The translations under genes and the position numbers were made by a program. A stretch of 64,000 nucleotides of DNA from the NCBI RefSeq assembly GCF_014211915.1, contig NZ_CP060039.1, positions 620,001 to 684,000 of the forward strand, read 5' to 3'. Numbering within the stretch: the first letter of the stretch is position 1; each line of letters starts with the position of its first letter. The notes under the pieces were generated by a model, which saw only the letters and a program-made list of their open reading frames with translations, had not been told where the DNA came from and did not search any database. This stretch comes from Burkholderia cenocepacia (GTDB lineage Bacteria; Pseudomonadota; Gammaproteobacteria; Burkholderiales; Burkholderiaceae). Positions 9,883-22,307 of the stretch are shown piece after piece.

Positions 9883-11424
9883 ATGCAACTCAATCCCTCT
9901 GAGATCAGCGAGCTGATCAAGAGCCGGATCCAGGGCCTTGAAGCGAGCGCAGACGTTCGCAACCAGGGCACCGTGATCTCCGTGACCGACGGTATCGTGC
10001 GTATCCACGGCCTGTCGGACGTGATGCAGGGCGAAATGCTCGAGTTTCCGGGCAACACGTTCGGTCTCGCGCTGAACCTCGAGCGCGACTCGGTCGGCGC
10101 GGTGATTCTCGGCGAATACGAACACATCTCGGAAGGCGACATCGTCAAGACGACGGGCCGCATTCTCGAAGTCCCGGTCGGCCCGGAACTCGTCGGCCGC
10201 GTGGTCGACGCGCTCGGCAACCCGATCGACGGCAAGGGCCCGGTCAACGCGAAGCTGACCGACGCGATCGAAAAGATCGCCCCGGGCGTGATCTGGCGTA
10301 AGTCGGTGTCGCAGCCGGTGCAGACGGGCATCAAGTCGATCGACGCGATGGTGCCGATCGGCCGTGGCCAGCGTGAGCTGATCATCGGCGACCGTCAGTG
10401 CGGCAAGACCGCGGTGGCGCTCGACGCGATCATCAACCAGAAGGGCAAGGACCTGATCTGTATCTACGTCGCGATCGGCCAGAAGGCTTCGTCGATCATG
10501 AACGTGGTTCGCAAGCTCGAAGAAACGGGCGCGATGGAATACACGATCGTCGTCGCCGCTTCGGCATCGGATTCGGCTGCGATGCAGTACCTGGCACCGT
10601 ACGCCGGCTGCACGATGGGCGAATACTTCCGCGACCGCGGCCAAGACGCGCTGATCATCTATGACGACTTGACCAAGCAGGCCTGGGCATACCGTCAGAT
10701 CTCGCTGCTGCTGCGCCGTCCGCCGGGCCGTGAAGCGTACCCGGGCGACGTGTTCTATCTGCACTCGCGTCTGCTGGAGCGTGCGGCTCGCGTGTCGGAA
10801 GAGTACGTCGAGAAGTTCACGAACGGCGAAGTGAAGGGCAAGAGCGGCTCGCTGACGGCACTGCCGGTCATCGAAACGCAGGCTGGCGACGTGACCGCGT
10901 TCGTTCCGACGAACGTGATCTCGATTACCGACGGCCAGATCTTCCTGGAAACCGACCTGTTCAACGCAGGCATCCGCCCGGCAATCAACGCCGGCGTGTC
11001 GGTGTCGCGCGTCGGTGGCGCCGCGCAGACGAAGGTCGTGAAGAAGCTGTCGGGCGGTATCCGTACCGACCTCGCGCAGTACCGTGAACTGGCCGCATTC
11101 GCGCAGTTCGCATCGGACCTCGACGAAGCGACCCGCAAGCAGCTCGAGCGCGGCCGCCGCGTGACGGAACTGCTGAAGCAGCCGCAGTACCAGCCGCTGC
11201 AGGTCTGGGAACTGGCCGTGTCGCTGTACGCCGCGAACAACGGCTACCTCGACGACCTCGACGTCAAGCAAGTGCTGCCGTTCGAGAAGGGCCTGCGCGA
11301 CAACCTGAAGACCAGCCACGCTGACCTCATCAAGCGCATCGAAGACACCAAGGATCTCTCGAAGGACGACGAAGGCGCGCTGCGCTCGGCGATCGAAGCC
11401 TTCAAGAAGTCCGGTGCCTATTGA
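9883..11424 (+). CDS. atpA: F1Fo ATP synthase subunit alpha
   Basis: Alpha is the non-catalytic nucleotide-binding subunit of F1. The 513-residue protein has the N-terminal beta-barrel, the P-loop GDRQCGKT at residues 169-176, and the signature [17 protein letters not shown]. The cysteine in the P-loop, where many species have threonine, is a family-level variant and not a defect. CAGGAGCGAATA precedes the ATG. Confidence 0.98.
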
Positions 11425-11494
11425 TCCGCGAGTGACACACTGAGGCCGCGCGGGTGCTGATGCGCCCGCGCCGCTTCGGTGAGCGATGCATGAG

Positions 11495-11527
11495 CCCCGA
11501 GTAAAGCGCTAAAGCGCTAACTCGGGG
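11495..11527 (+). promoter_or_regulatory. Intercistronic hairpin before atpG
   Basis: CCCCGAGT and ACTCGGGG form the outer arms of an inverted repeat whose centre holds two copies of AAAGCGCTAA side by side, each carrying the self-complementary AGCGCT. It ends 16 bases before the atpG start and just before the AAAGGAG ribosome site. It has no T tract, so mRNA processing or tuning of atpG translation is more likely than termination. Confidence 0.55.
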
Positions 11528-11543
11528 CGCAAAGGAGCAAGCT

Positions 11544-12419
11544 ATGGCTGGAATGAAGGAAATTCGCGGCAAGATCAAGAGCGTGCAGAACACGCGCAAG
11601 ATCACGAAGGCGATGGAGATGGTGGCTGCATCGAAGATGCGTCGCGCGCAGGAACGCATGCGCGCCGCTCGTCCGTATGCAGACAAGGTCCGTGCCATCG
11701 CCGCGCACATGAGCCGTGCGAACCCCGAGTACCGTCACCCGTTCATGGTGGCGAACGACGGCGCGCAGACGGCCGGCATCATCCTCGTCACGACGGACAA
11801 GGGTCTGTGCGGTGGTCTGAACACCAACGTGCTGCGTGCGACGGTGCAGAAGTTCAAGGAGCTGGAAGAGAAGGGCCAGAAGGTCGAAGCCACCGCGATC
11901 GGCGGCAAGGGCCTCGGGTTCCTGAACCGCTTCGGCGCGAAGGTGATGTCGCAGGTCGTGCACCTCGGCGACACCCCGCACCTGGACAAGCTGATCGGCG
12001 CCGTGAAGACGCAGCTCGATCTGTACTCGGAAGGCAAGCTGTCGGCGGTTTATATCGCTTACACGCGCTTCGTCAACACGATGAAGCAGGAAGCCGTGAT
12101 CGAGCAGCTGCTGCCGCTGTCGTCGGACCACTTCGAAGCCGATGACGGTACGCCGGCGACGTCGTGGGACTACATCTACGAGCCGGACGCGCAGGCAGTC
12201 GTCGACGAACTGCTCGTGCGTTACGTCGAGGCGCTGGTGTACCAGGCCGTCGCGGAAAACATGGCGTCCGAGCAATCGGCGCGCATGGTCGCGATGAAGG
12301 CCGCGTCCGACAACGCGAAGACGGTGATCAGCGAACTGCAGCTCGTATACAACAAGAGCCGTCAGGCCGCGATCACGAAAGAACTGTCGGAGATCGTCGG
12401 CGGCGCAGCCGCTGTTTAA
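11544..12419 (+). CDS. atpG: F1Fo ATP synthase subunit gamma
   Basis: Gamma is the central rotor shaft. The 291-residue protein starts [36 protein letters not shown], the family opening, has [11 protein letters not shown] in the middle, and ends with the conserved shaft helix [38 protein letters not shown]. Length and motifs are normal. Confidence 0.98.
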   Translation: MAGMKEIRGKIKSVQNTRKITKAMEMVAASKMRRAQERMRAARPYADKVRAIAAHMSRANPEYRHPFMVANDGAQTAGIILVTTDKGLCGGLNTNVLRATVQKFKELEEKGQKVEATAIGGKGLGFLNRFGAKVMSQVVHLGDTPHLDKLIGAVKTQLDLYSEGKLSAVYIAYTRFVNTMKQEAVIEQLLPLSSDHFEADDGTPATSWDYIYEPDAQAVVDELLVRYVEALVYQAVAENMASEQSARMVAMKAASDNAKTVISELQLVYNKSRQAAITKELSEIVGGAAAV

Positions 12420-13880
<1,461 letters not shown>

Positions 13881-13911
13881 GGGCTGAGTGAGTCGCAAGC
13901 CGGCGAGCGCC

Positions 13912-13950
13912 GGCCGGAACAATAAGTCAGTGATGACTTGTATTCCGGCC
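13912..13950 (+). promoter_or_regulatory. Intercistronic hairpin between atpD and atpC
   Basis: GGCCGGAA (13912-13919) pairs with TTCCGGCC (13943-13950), and AAGTCA/TGACTT extend the stem across a small bulge to a GTGA-type loop. No T run follows. It would lower the ratio of atpC to atpD mRNA or protect the 3' end of the upstream message. Confidence 0.5.
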
Positions 13951-14000
13951 GCCTGCGCCGGCCGCAATACGCTCAACCCGTGGATGAGATTGGAGTCGAT

Positions 14001-14426
14001 ATGGCAACCATCAAAGTAGACGTCGTCAGCGCGGAAGAGCAGATCTTCTCGGGCGAGGCGAAATTCGTCGCGCTGCCGGGCGAAACGGGTGAGCTGGGCA
14101 TTCTGCCGGGTCACACGCCGCTCATTACCCGGATTCGTCCGGGTGCGGTGCGCATCGAGGTCGAGGGCGGCAACGACGAATTCGTGTTCGTCGCAGGCGG
14201 CATTCTCGAAGTGCAGCCGGGCGCCGTGACGGTGCTCGCCGATACCGCGATCCGCGGCAAGGACCTCGACGCGGCGAAAGCCGAGGAAGCGCGCAAGCGT
14301 GCCGAGGAAACGTTGCAGAACGCGAAGTCGGATCTCGACCTCGCGAAAGCGCAATCCGAGCTCGCGACCGCGATGGCGCAGCTCGAGGCGATCCAGCGTC
14401 TGGCGAAGATCCGCAGCCGGCACTGA
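14001..14426 (+). CDS. atpC: F1Fo ATP synthase subunit epsilon
   Basis: Epsilon couples gamma to the c-ring and inhibits ATP hydrolysis. The 141-residue protein starts [43 protein letters not shown], a very typical beta-sandwich N-terminus, and ends in the two-helix domain. ATG 14001 with GGAG upstream is preferred to a frame open 63 bases further upstream, which overlaps the intercistronic hairpin. Confidence 0.96.
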   Translation: MATIKVDVVSAEEQIFSGEAKFVALPGETGELGILPGHTPLITRIRPGAVRIEVEGGNDEFVFVAGGILEVQPGAVTVLADTAIRGKDLDAAKAEEARKRAEETLQNAKSDLDLAKAQSELATAMAQLEAIQRLAKIRSRH

Positions 14427-14452
14427 GCCGCGCCGCGTATCCCGCGAAAGAA

Positions 14453-14477
14453 AGCAGCCTTCGGGCTGCTTTTTTTT
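14453..14477 (+). terminator. Intrinsic terminator of the atp operon
   Basis: AGCAGCC and GGCTGCT pair around a TTCG tetraloop and are followed by seven T residues. It is a near-ideal Rho-independent terminator 27 bases after the atpC stop. Confidence 0.93.
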
Positions 14478-14689
14478 CGCCCGCGTTTCGCCTGCATTTC
14501 GTCCGTCTTTTTGCGGGCCGGATCGTATCGGCCGGTCGTGCTATTTCACCCGTCCGCCGCGATTCGATGTCAGAGTATCGTCAGCGGAGCGCGGCATCAT
14601 CCGCGGTGAGGCCGTCCGTCGCGATCGTGCGGCGGAGGCGCGCAGCAGGCGCGCGCGGGCCGATCAGACAAAAACGGACGGAGACATCG

Positions 14690-16417
14690 ATGGCAGCAGA
14701 CCTTGGCAAGGGGGCGCTGATCGCGCCCGAAAACGGACTGTCGTACGTGCGCGGCGCGACCGACGTGCCGCTATCCGACGCGACGATCGGCCGGTTCCTG
14801 CTCGACACGGCCGGCCGCTTCCCCGACCGCCCGGCGGTCGTGTTCCGCGAGCAGCAGGTGCGCTGGACCTGGCGCGAGTTCGCGAACGAGGTCGATGTGC
14901 TGGCCGCGGGCCTCGCCGCGCTCGGGATCGTGAAGGGCGACTGCGTCGGCATCTGGTCGCCGAACCGCAGCGAATGGCTGCTCACGCAGTTCGCGACCGC
15001 GCGGATCGGCGCGGTGCTCGTCAACATCAACCCGGCCTACCGGCTGTCGGAACTCGAATACGCGCTGAACAAGGTCGGCTGCAAGGCCGTGATCGCGGCC
15101 GAGCGCTTCAAGAGTTCCGCGTACGTCGAGATGTTGCAGACCCTCGCGCCGGAGCTCGCGACCGCGACGCCGGGCGACCTGCATGCGGCGCGCGTGCCGA
15201 AACTGCGCACGATCGTGTCGATGGGCGAGGCGGCGCCTGCCGGTATGTTCCGCTTCGCGGACGTGATGGCGCGCGGCCGCCAGGCCGTCGATCCGGCGCT
15301 GCTCGATGCGATCGGCGCGGCGCTCACGGCCAACGATCCGATCAACATCCAGTTCACGAGCGGCACGACCGGCAGCCCGAAGGGCGCGACGCTTACGCAC
15401 CGCAACGTCGTCAACAACGCGCGCTCGATCGCGATGGCGATGCGTTTCACCGAACAGGATTCGCTCTGCATCCCGGTGCCGCTCTATCACTGCTTCGGGA
15501 TGGTGCTGGCCGTGCTCGCCTGCGTGTCGACGGGCGCCGCGATGGTGTTCCCCGGCGAAGCGTTCGACCCGGTGGCGACGCTCGCGGCGGTGGCCGAGGA
15601 GCACTGCACCGCGCTGCATGGCGTGCCGACGATGTTCATCGCCGAGCTCGATCATCCGGCATTCCCGACATTCGACCTGTCGACGCTGCGCACCGGGATC
15701 ATGGCCGGCTCGCCGTGCCCGATCGAGACGATGAAGCGTGTCGTGTCGCAGATGCATCTTTCCGAAATCACGATCGCGTATGGGATGACGGAGACGAGCC
15801 CCGTGTCGTTCCAGAGCTCGACCGACGATCCGCTGGAGAAGCGCACGACGACGGTCGGCCGCGTCCAGCCGCATCTCGAAGTGAAGATCGTCGATCCGAG
15901 CGGCGACATCGTGCCGGTCGGCGCGACGGGCGAGCTGTGCACGAAGGGCTATTCGGTGATGCTCGGCTACTGGGACGACGACGCGAAGACGCGCGAGGTG
16001 CTGGTCGACGGCTGGATGCATACGGGCGACCTCGCGACGCTCGACGCGGACGGCTACTGCAACATCGTCGGCCGCCTGAAGGACATGGTGATTCGCGGCG
16101 GCGAGAACGTCTATCCGCGCGAGATCGAGGAATTCCTGTTCCGCCATCCGAAGATCCAGAGCGCGCAGGTATTCGGCGTGCCCGATGCGAAGTACGGCGA
16201 GGAGCTGTGCGCGTGGATCGTGCTGCGCGCCGACGAGCAGATGACCGAGGACGACGTGCGCGCGTTCTGCACCGGGCAGATCGCGCACTACAAGATTCCG
16301 CGCTATATCCGCTTCGTCGACGAACTGCCGATGACGGTGACGGGCAAGGTGCAGAAGTTCGTGATGCGTGAGCGGATGATCGAGGAACTGAAGCTCGACG
16401 TGCAGAAGACTGCGTGA
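14690..16417 (+). CDS. AMP-forming acyl-CoA synthetase
   Basis: The 575-residue protein belongs to the acyl-adenylating superfamily and probably activates a medium- or long-chain fatty acid to its CoA thioester. It shows the P-loop-like A3 motif [16 protein letters not shown] at about residue 222, the A5 region [45 protein letters not shown] (A7), [23 protein letters not shown] (A8), and the catalytic Lys in GKVQKF near the C-terminus. ATG 14690 with GGACGGAG upstream is chosen; the frame is open 123 bases further but that part lacks family similarity. The chain length preferred cannot be read from the sequence. Confidence 0.88.
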   Translation: MAADLGKGALIAPENGLSYVRGATDVPLSDATIGRFLLDTAGRFPDRPAVVFREQQVRWTWREFANEVDVLAAGLAALGIVKGDCVGIWSPNRSEWLLTQFATARIGAVLVNINPAYRLSELEYALNKVGCKAVIAAERFKSSAYVEMLQTLAPELATATPGDLHAARVPKLRTIVSMGEAAPAGMFRFADVMARGRQAVDPALLDAIGAALTANDPINIQFTSGTTGSPKGATLTHRNVVNNARSIAMAMRFTEQDSLCIPVPLYHCFGMVLAVLACVSTGAAMVFPGEAFDPVATLAAVAEEHCTALHGVPTMFIAELDHPAFPTFDLSTLRTGIMAGSPCPIETMKRVVSQMHLSEITIAYGMTETSPVSFQSSTDDPLEKRTTTVGRVQPHLEVKIVDPSGDIVPVGATGELCTKGYSVMLGYWDDDAKTREVLVDGWMHTGDLATLDADGYCNIVGRLKDMVIRGGENVYPREIEEFLFRHPKIQSAQVFGVPDAKYGEELCAWIVLRADEQMTEDDVRAFCTGQIAHYKIPRYIRFVDELPMTVTGKVQKFVMRERMIEELKLDVQKTA

Positions 16418-16485
16418 AGCGGGACGGTGCGCGAAAATGCCGGAAAAACGTGGCGGCCTGCGGGTCGCTACGTTTTCGATGGACG

Positions 16486-16511
16486 AAAAAAAGCGGGCTT
16501 ATTAGCCCGCT
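16486..16511 (-). terminator. Intrinsic terminator, minus strand
   Basis: The 8-bp stem AGCGGGCT/AGCCCGCT with a four-base loop is followed on the minus strand by seven T. On the plus strand it has an A run before it and TAAAAACC after it, so it is much weaker in that direction. Confidence 0.8.
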
Positions 16512-16735
16512 AAAAACCACACGCTACGGGGTTAGCGCGAGGAGACCAAAGATGAAACCGAGTCCGGCGGGGGCCGGAAACGACTCCAACAGGGATGCCC
16601 CTCGGAAGGGCTTCGGTACGTGACCGACTGGCTCGCAGCGCTTCGCGTCCGCTCACACTTGGCACACGAGACCGCATCCGTGTTGAAACCGTTGAGGCCA
16701 TTGTGGGCGAATTAATGACCCGTCGCGGTAACAAA
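16486..16735 (-). ncRNA. Possible small RNA or short leader transcript ending in a strong terminator
   Basis: On the minus strand this region ends with AGCGGGCT-AATA-AGCCCGCT and a run of seven T, a textbook intrinsic terminator, although the annotated minus-strand gene stops 600 bases earlier. The preceding 200 bases fold readily, for example GCCGG/CCGGC flanked by GAGTC and ACTC near 16560-16590. A minus-strand frame of about 74 codons starting with TTG (16510-16734) ends at the terminator but resembles no family I know. On the plus strand a 23-codon frame starts at ATG 16551 after GAGGAG. I cannot match it to 6S, SRP, tmRNA or RNase P RNA. The boundaries are approximate. Confidence 0.3.
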
Positions 16736-17115
16736 GTGTTTCAGGTTGTAACGCCCGCCAGATAAGGCTTTCCGGGATTTTTTGCTGTTTTCGGGGTCCT
16801 GAAAAAGGTCATTTTTACCCATATTTTCCGCCGCGTTTTCAAGGCATGCGCACGATGCGTTTTTCATGCGTATCGGGCGCGATGAATTGCCGATTTTCAC
16901 GCGAGAAAGTGCACGGCGCGATCGATACCGCGCATGACGATTCATTCGTCGGAAAGATTTTGAAACGTGATCGGAATGCGGGGAAGTCGGCCATTCGGCC
17001 AATTCGTCGGGTTTTGCGCCGCGGGAAGGTCCGGCGCAGCGACGGCAATGTGTAACGGCGCGCGCGGCGGCCGCGGGGTCGGTGCCCATGATCGGCCGCC
17101 GCGGCGCGGGTCAGC

Positions 17116-17928
17116 TTACTTCAGCCACTTGTCCGAAATCGCCTGATATTCACCGGTGGACAGCGCGAGATGCAGCCACTGGTCGACGTACTGCTGGAAC
17201 GCGACGTCGCCGCGCGGCACCATGTACGCCTTCTCGCCGAACTGGAACGGCTTGTCCGGATGCACCGAGCAAAGGCCCGGATTCAGCTTTTGCTGCAGCA
17301 GTGTCTCGGAGGCATCCGTCACCATCACGTCGGCCTTGCCCGCGAGGATCTGCTTGAAGATCGTCACGTTGTCCGGGAAGACGGTCAGGTTCGCGTGCGT
17401 GAAGAACTGCTTCGCGAAGCGCTCGTTGGTGCCGCCCGGATTCACGATCACGCGCGTCTCGGGGCGGTCGATCTGCGCGACGGTCTGGTACTTGTCGGCA
17501 TCCGCGCAACGCACGATCGGCGTCTTGCCGTCGACCACGTACGGCTGCGTGAAGAACACGCGCTTCTGGCGCTCGAGCGTCGTCGATACGCCGCCTACCG
17601 CGATGTCGCATTTCGCGACGAAGTCGTTGGTGAGGTTCGACCAGCTCGTCTTCACGTAGTCGGTCTTCACGCCGAGCGATTTCGCGAGCGATTCCGCCAT
17701 GTCGATGTCGATGCCCTCGAAGCGACCGTCCGCGCGATAGTACGAATACGGCTTGTAGTCGCCCGTCGTGCACACGCGCAGCGCGCCGCGCGCGAGCACG
17801 TCGTCGAGCCGCGAGCCGGCGGCAGCGGCGCTCGCGGGCGCCGCCGTGGTCGTGCCCTGCGCGTGCGCGGCGGCGCAGCAAAACGCGGCGGCAGCAGCGA
17901 GCGTGGCAAGCGTGGCGAATGTCTTCAT
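17116..17928 (-). CDS. Exported PheC-like protein (cyclohexadienyl dehydratase / amino-acid-binding family 3)
   Basis: The 270-residue protein has a signal peptide (MKTFATLATLAAAAAFCCAAAHAQ) and a family-3 solute-binding fold. The body closely resembles the periplasmic cyclohexadienyl (arogenate/prephenate) dehydratase PheC of Pseudomonas: RVCTTGDYKPYSYY, FEGIDIDMAESLAKSLG, GGVSTTLERQKRVFFTQPY, DGKTPIVRC, NPGGTNERF, FPDNVTIFKQILAGKADVMVTDA and YVDQWLHLA. The NPGGTNERF stretch replaces the usual amino-acid-binding loop of transport proteins. So it may make phenylalanine precursors in the periplasm rather than serve an ABC importer; no permease genes are nearby. A pure binding role cannot be excluded from sequence alone. 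Confidence 0.75.
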   Translation of the reverse strand: MKTFATLATLAAAAAFCCAAAHAQGTTTAAPASAAAAGSRLDDVLARGALRVCTTGDYKPYSYYRADGRFEGIDIDMAESLAKSLGVKTDYVKTSWSNLTNDFVAKCDIAVGGVSTTLERQKRVFFTQPYVVDGKTPIVRCADADKYQTVAQIDRPETRVIVNPGGTNERFAKQFFTHANLTVFPDNVTIFKQILAGKADVMVTDASETLLQQKLNPGLCSVHPDKPFQFGEKAYMVPRGDVAFQQYVDQWLHLALSTGEYQAISDKWLK

Positions 17929-18073
17929 CGGTCTCCTCCTTCGGTTGGATATGAGCGTCCGATCATAACGGAGCCATCGCGCGCGTCATATGGCCGCCAT
18001 CGCATCGGTATGCGCAGCCCGATCGCGGCTGTCCGGTAAAATGCCGCTTTGCCTTCGCATCGTCGCTCCTACC

Positions 18074-19168
<1,095 letters not shown>

Positions 19169-19619
19169 ACGCAAGCGCCGTCATGCTGCGCTGCGGCATG
19201 ACGATGTTTCGTTTCTGAAACTAAACAGGACGCAACCCCGCTCCCGTTGCCGATTCGGTGCTTGTCAAGACTTGACTTATACACATTTTCCACGTTGCAG
19301 CGCGGTAGAGCCCCGTATCGGTCAATTTGTCTCGCTATGGTTCGGTAATTTGAATAGCAGCCTTATGGAATAAGGCTTCGCGGGACACCTCGGCAAGCGG
19401 CGAAAAACAGCGGAAAGCGCGGCCCCGCGCGCGTTGCGGCCGTTGAGGGGCGAGTTCTCAACAAAGTTATCCACAGGCTGGGCAGGGTATACGGCGATTC
19501 CTAATGCGAATCCAAAACTTAGCGCCGAATCTGAAGTTTTACTTTAAGTTCGCCGTCACAATCCGGGCGCGGATGCTGGCCGTCCGTCGCCTGCGTGCCG
19601 CTGTTGCCGGAGCGTGTGG
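19169..19619. other. Intergenic region hemE-priA with DnaA-box-like sites
   Basis: This 451-base stretch is AT-richer than its surroundings and has no supported gene. It contains TTATACACA at 19277-19285 and a perfect DnaA box TTATCCACA at 19467-19475, plus a perfect hairpin AGCCTTAT-GGA-ATAAGGCT at 19359-19377. A further perfect box in reverse orientation (TGTGGATAA, 20204-20212) lies inside priA. It may be a DnaA-binding region controlling priA or titrating DnaA; it is too sparse to be called an origin. Confidence 0.45.
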
Positions 19620-21881
19620 ATGAGCGGTACCTACCTGCGCGTGGCGCTCGACCATCCGCTCGCGACCCTGTTCGACTACCGCTGCGACGTGCAGCCGGCG
19701 CCCGTGCCCGGCACGCTCGTGCAAGTGCCGTTCGGCAAGCGGCAGGCCGTCGGGCTCGTTTGCGAAGTCACCACTCACACCGATCTCCCGCCGTCGCGAC
19801 TGCGTGCGGTCGACGCGATCTGCACGGAGCTGCCGCCGCTGTCGGCGGACTGGCTCGCGCTCGTGTCGTTCGCCGCCGACTATTATCAGCGCGGGCGCGG
19901 CGAAGTCGCGTTGCCGGCGCTGCCGCAGGCGCTGCGGGACGCCGGGCGCTGGGGGCGGCTGCTCGCGCCGGAAGTGCGCTACCGGCCGACCGAAGCCGGC
20001 CGCGTGGCGCTGCCCGATGCGTTGCCCGCGCGCGGCGCCGCGCTGCGCCGGCTCGCGCAGGCGCTGGTCGATACCGGCTCGCTGACGCTGCCGGACGCGC
20101 GCGCGCTGCATCCGAAGGCGGCCGCGACGCTCGACGACTGGGCGGCGCGCGGCTGGGTGGACGTCGAGGAGATCGGCTGGGCCGATGCGCCTGTGGCCAA
20201 CCCTGTGGATAACCTGTCGACAAGCAGTGGACGCGCTGTGCCGCCGGCGTTGACGGACCAGCAGGCCGAGGCGCTCGACGCGATTCGCGCGGCGCAAGGC
20301 TTCGCGCCGTTCCTGCTGCACGGCGTGACGGGCAGCGGCAAGACCGAGGTCTATCTGCATGCGCTTGCGTCGCTGCTCGACGCGCGGCCGGACGCGCAGG
20401 CGCTCGTGCTCGTGCCCGAAATCAACCTGACGCCGCAGTTCGAGGCCGCGTTTCGCGCACGTTTCGCGGGAGCGCTTGCCGACGACGCGATCGTCACGCT
20501 GCACAGCGGGCTCGCCGAAGGCGAACGGGCGCGCAACTGGCTCGCCGCGCACACGGGCCGCGCGCGAATCGTGCTCGGCACGCGCCTCGCGGTGCTCGCG
20601 TCGATGCCGACGCTCGCGCTGATCGTCGTCGACGAGGAGCACGAACCTGCGTACAAGCAGCAGGAAGGGTTGCGCTATTCGGCCCGCGACCTGGCCGTGT
20701 GGCGCGCGAAGCAGCTCGGCATCACCGTCGTGCTCGGCTCGGCCACGCCGTCGCTCGAAAGCTGGTGGCAGGCCGAGCAAGGGCGTTACACGCGGCTCAC
20801 GCTGTCGCGCCGCGCGGTGGCCGACGCGACGCTGCCGACCGTGCGGCTGATCGATCTCGAAGAGGAGCGGCGGCGCGGGCGCGCGTCGATGGGCGGGCTG
20901 TCGGGGCCGCTCGTCGCGGCGCTGAAGGCGCGGCTCGAACGCGGCGAACAGAGCCTCGTGTTCCTGAACCGGCGCGGTTACGCGCCCCAGCTCGCGTGCG
21001 ACGCATGCGGCTGGGTGGCCGGCTGCCCGCGTTGCAGCGCGTACGTCGTGCTGCACAAGCCCGAGCATGCGCTGCGCTGCCATCATTGCGGCTGGGAAGC
21101 GCGGATTCCGCGCTCGTGCCCCGAGTGCGGGAACGTCGACATCGCGCCGCTCGGGCGCGGCACGCAGCGCATCGAGGAGGCGCTCGCCGAGGCCGTGCCG
21201 GGCGCGCGGATTCTGCGGATCGATGCCGACAGCACGCGCCGCAAGGGCAGCGCGCAGGCGCTTTTTTCCGACGTGCACGCGGGCGAAGTGGACATCCTGG
21301 TCGGCACGCAGATGATCGCGAAAGGGCACGACTTCCAGCGCGTGTCGCTCGTCGGCGTGCTCAATGCCGATACCGCGCTGTTCTCGCACGACTTCCGCGC
21401 GAGCGAGCGGCTGTTCGCGCAGCTGATGCAGGTGAGCGGCCGCGCGGGGCGCGCCGGACTGCCGGGCGAGGTGATGGTGCAGACGCGCTACCCGCGTCAC
21501 GCGCTGTACCACGCGCTCGGGCGGCAGGACTACGTGGGCTTCGCGAATTCGACGCTCGCCGAGCGCCGCGACGCGCACCTGCCGCCGTTCGTCTACCAGG
21601 CGCTGCTGCGCGCCGAAGGGCGCACGCTCGACGCGGCGCTCGCGTTCCTGCTGCAGGCCGCGGCCGCGTTGCCCGGGCTGCCAGGCGCCGATCGCGTGAC
21701 CGTGTACGACGCGGTGCCGATGACGATCGTCAAGGTCGCGAACGTCCATCGCGCTCAGCTGCTGCTCGAAAGCGCGTCGCGGGCGGCGCTGCAGCACGCG
21801 CTGCGCGCATGGCAGCCGGAACTGCGCGCGCTGAAGGGCGTGCTGCGGTGGAGCGTCGAGGTCGATCCGCTGGATATCTGA
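19620..21881 (+). CDS. priA: Primosomal protein N', replication restart helicase PriA
   Basis: PriA recognises stalled forks and reloads the replicative helicase. The 753-residue protein has an N-terminal 3'-end-binding domain (YLRVALDHPLATLFDYRCD), the Walker A GVTGSGKTEVYL, DEEHEPAYKQQEG (motif II), and a zinc-binding insert with eight cysteines arranged as CDACGW, CPRCSAY, CHHCGW and CPECGN, then helicase motifs V and VI (VGTQMIAKGHDF; QLMQVSGRAGR). ATG 19620 is chosen; a GTG two codons earlier is possible. A DnaA box sits in the coding region at 20204. Confidence 0.95.
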   Translation: MSGTYLRVALDHPLATLFDYRCDVQPAPVPGTLVQVPFGKRQAVGLVCEVTTHTDLPPSRLRAVDAICTELPPLSADWLALVSFAADYYQRGRGEVALPALPQALRDAGRWGRLLAPEVRYRPTEAGRVALPDALPARGAALRRLAQALVDTGSLTLPDARALHPKAAATLDDWAARGWVDVEEIGWADAPVANPVDNLSTSSGRAVPPALTDQQAEALDAIRAAQGFAPFLLHGVTGSGKTEVYLHALASLLDARPDAQALVLVPEINLTPQFEAAFRARFAGALADDAIVTLHSGLAEGERARNWLAAHTGRARIVLGTRLAVLASMPTLALIVVDEEHEPAYKQQEGLRYSARDLAVWRAKQLGITVVLGSATPSLESWWQAEQGRYTRLTLSRRAVADATLPTVRLIDLEEERRRGRASMGGLSGPLVAALKARLERGEQSLVFLNRRGYAPQLACDACGWVAGCPRCSAYVVLHKPEHALRCHHCGWEARIPRSCPECGNVDIAPLGRGTQRIEEALAEAVPGARILRIDADSTRRKGSAQALFSDVHAGEVDILVGTQMIAKGHDFQRVSLVGVLNADTALFSHDFRASERLFAQLMQVSGRAGRAGLPGEVMVQTRYPRHALYHALGRQDYVGFANSTLAERRDAHLPPFVYQALLRAEGRTLDAALAFLLQAAAALPGLPGADRVTVYDAVPMTIVKVANVHRAQLLLESASRAALQHALRAWQPELRALKGVLRWSVEVDPLDI

Positions 21882-22051
21882 GCGGCGCCGGCGCGGCCGT
21901 CGCGCGGCGTTGCGGGATATTCGGCACTCGGGTTGCCGCCGGCTACCCGAACCCTTGTCCGCCGCATTGCCCGACCCGAACACCTGGGCGCCAGTGCCCA
22001 ATCCCCTCCGTCGCCTACCCGACACCGGCACCGCGCCGCGTCCCACCCCAG

Positions 22052-22228
22052 TGCAACCCGTTTCCGGCCGTGTCCGCGCAGACGGAAGGTTGCACACGCG
22101 TGCCGAATCGTCCCGATCAGGGAAAACACCGATCCTCAAACCACGGGCAACCCCTAGGTTGCAACCGCATAAGTGGCTGATTATATTGACTAACTTGCGG
22201 GTGCAACCTATCTCTCAATTTGGTTGCA
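22052..22228 (+). promoter_or_regulatory. PutA operator cluster and putA promoter
   Basis: The hexamer GTTGCA, known as the DNA target of the E. coli PutA ribbon-helix-helix domain, occurs here repeatedly in either orientation: 22052-22057, 22089-22094, 22158-22163 (as the palindrome GGTTGCAACC at 22157-22166), 22202-22207 and 22223-22228. A promoter TTGACT (22186) with 17-base spacing to TATCTC (22209) has one operator copy between its two hexamers, one on each side. This fits autorepression of putA in the absence of proline. Confidence 0.75.
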
Positions 22229-22307
22229 CCTTTTTATTGCGTGCCGTAGGATTTCGCGCATCCTCTTACACCACATTGCCGGGCTCGCACCGGCGCACGA
22301 ACCCACC

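Larger units (their letters stand above)
16418..17115. other. Gene-poor region with a minus-strand terminator
   Basis: These 698 bases lie between convergent genes. The left third contains a strong minus-strand terminator and a stretch with several internal hairpins; the centre (about 16740-16870) is AT-rich; the right end has a 9-bp GC stem (17064-17072 with 17094-17102) just beyond the stop of the minus-strand dehydratase gene. No convincing protein family is present on either strand. Confidence 0.6.

Noticed and set aside
19169..19619. Replication origin between hemE and priA
   Set aside because: Only two DnaA boxes plus one in priA, no clear AT-rich unwinding repeats and no dnaA or dnaN gene nearby. 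I report it only as a DnaA-box cluster.
22224..22307. Extended start for putA at 22224
   Set aside because: It would place coding sequence over the last GTTGCA operator and just downstream of the promoter; the ribbon-helix-helix starts at 22308.
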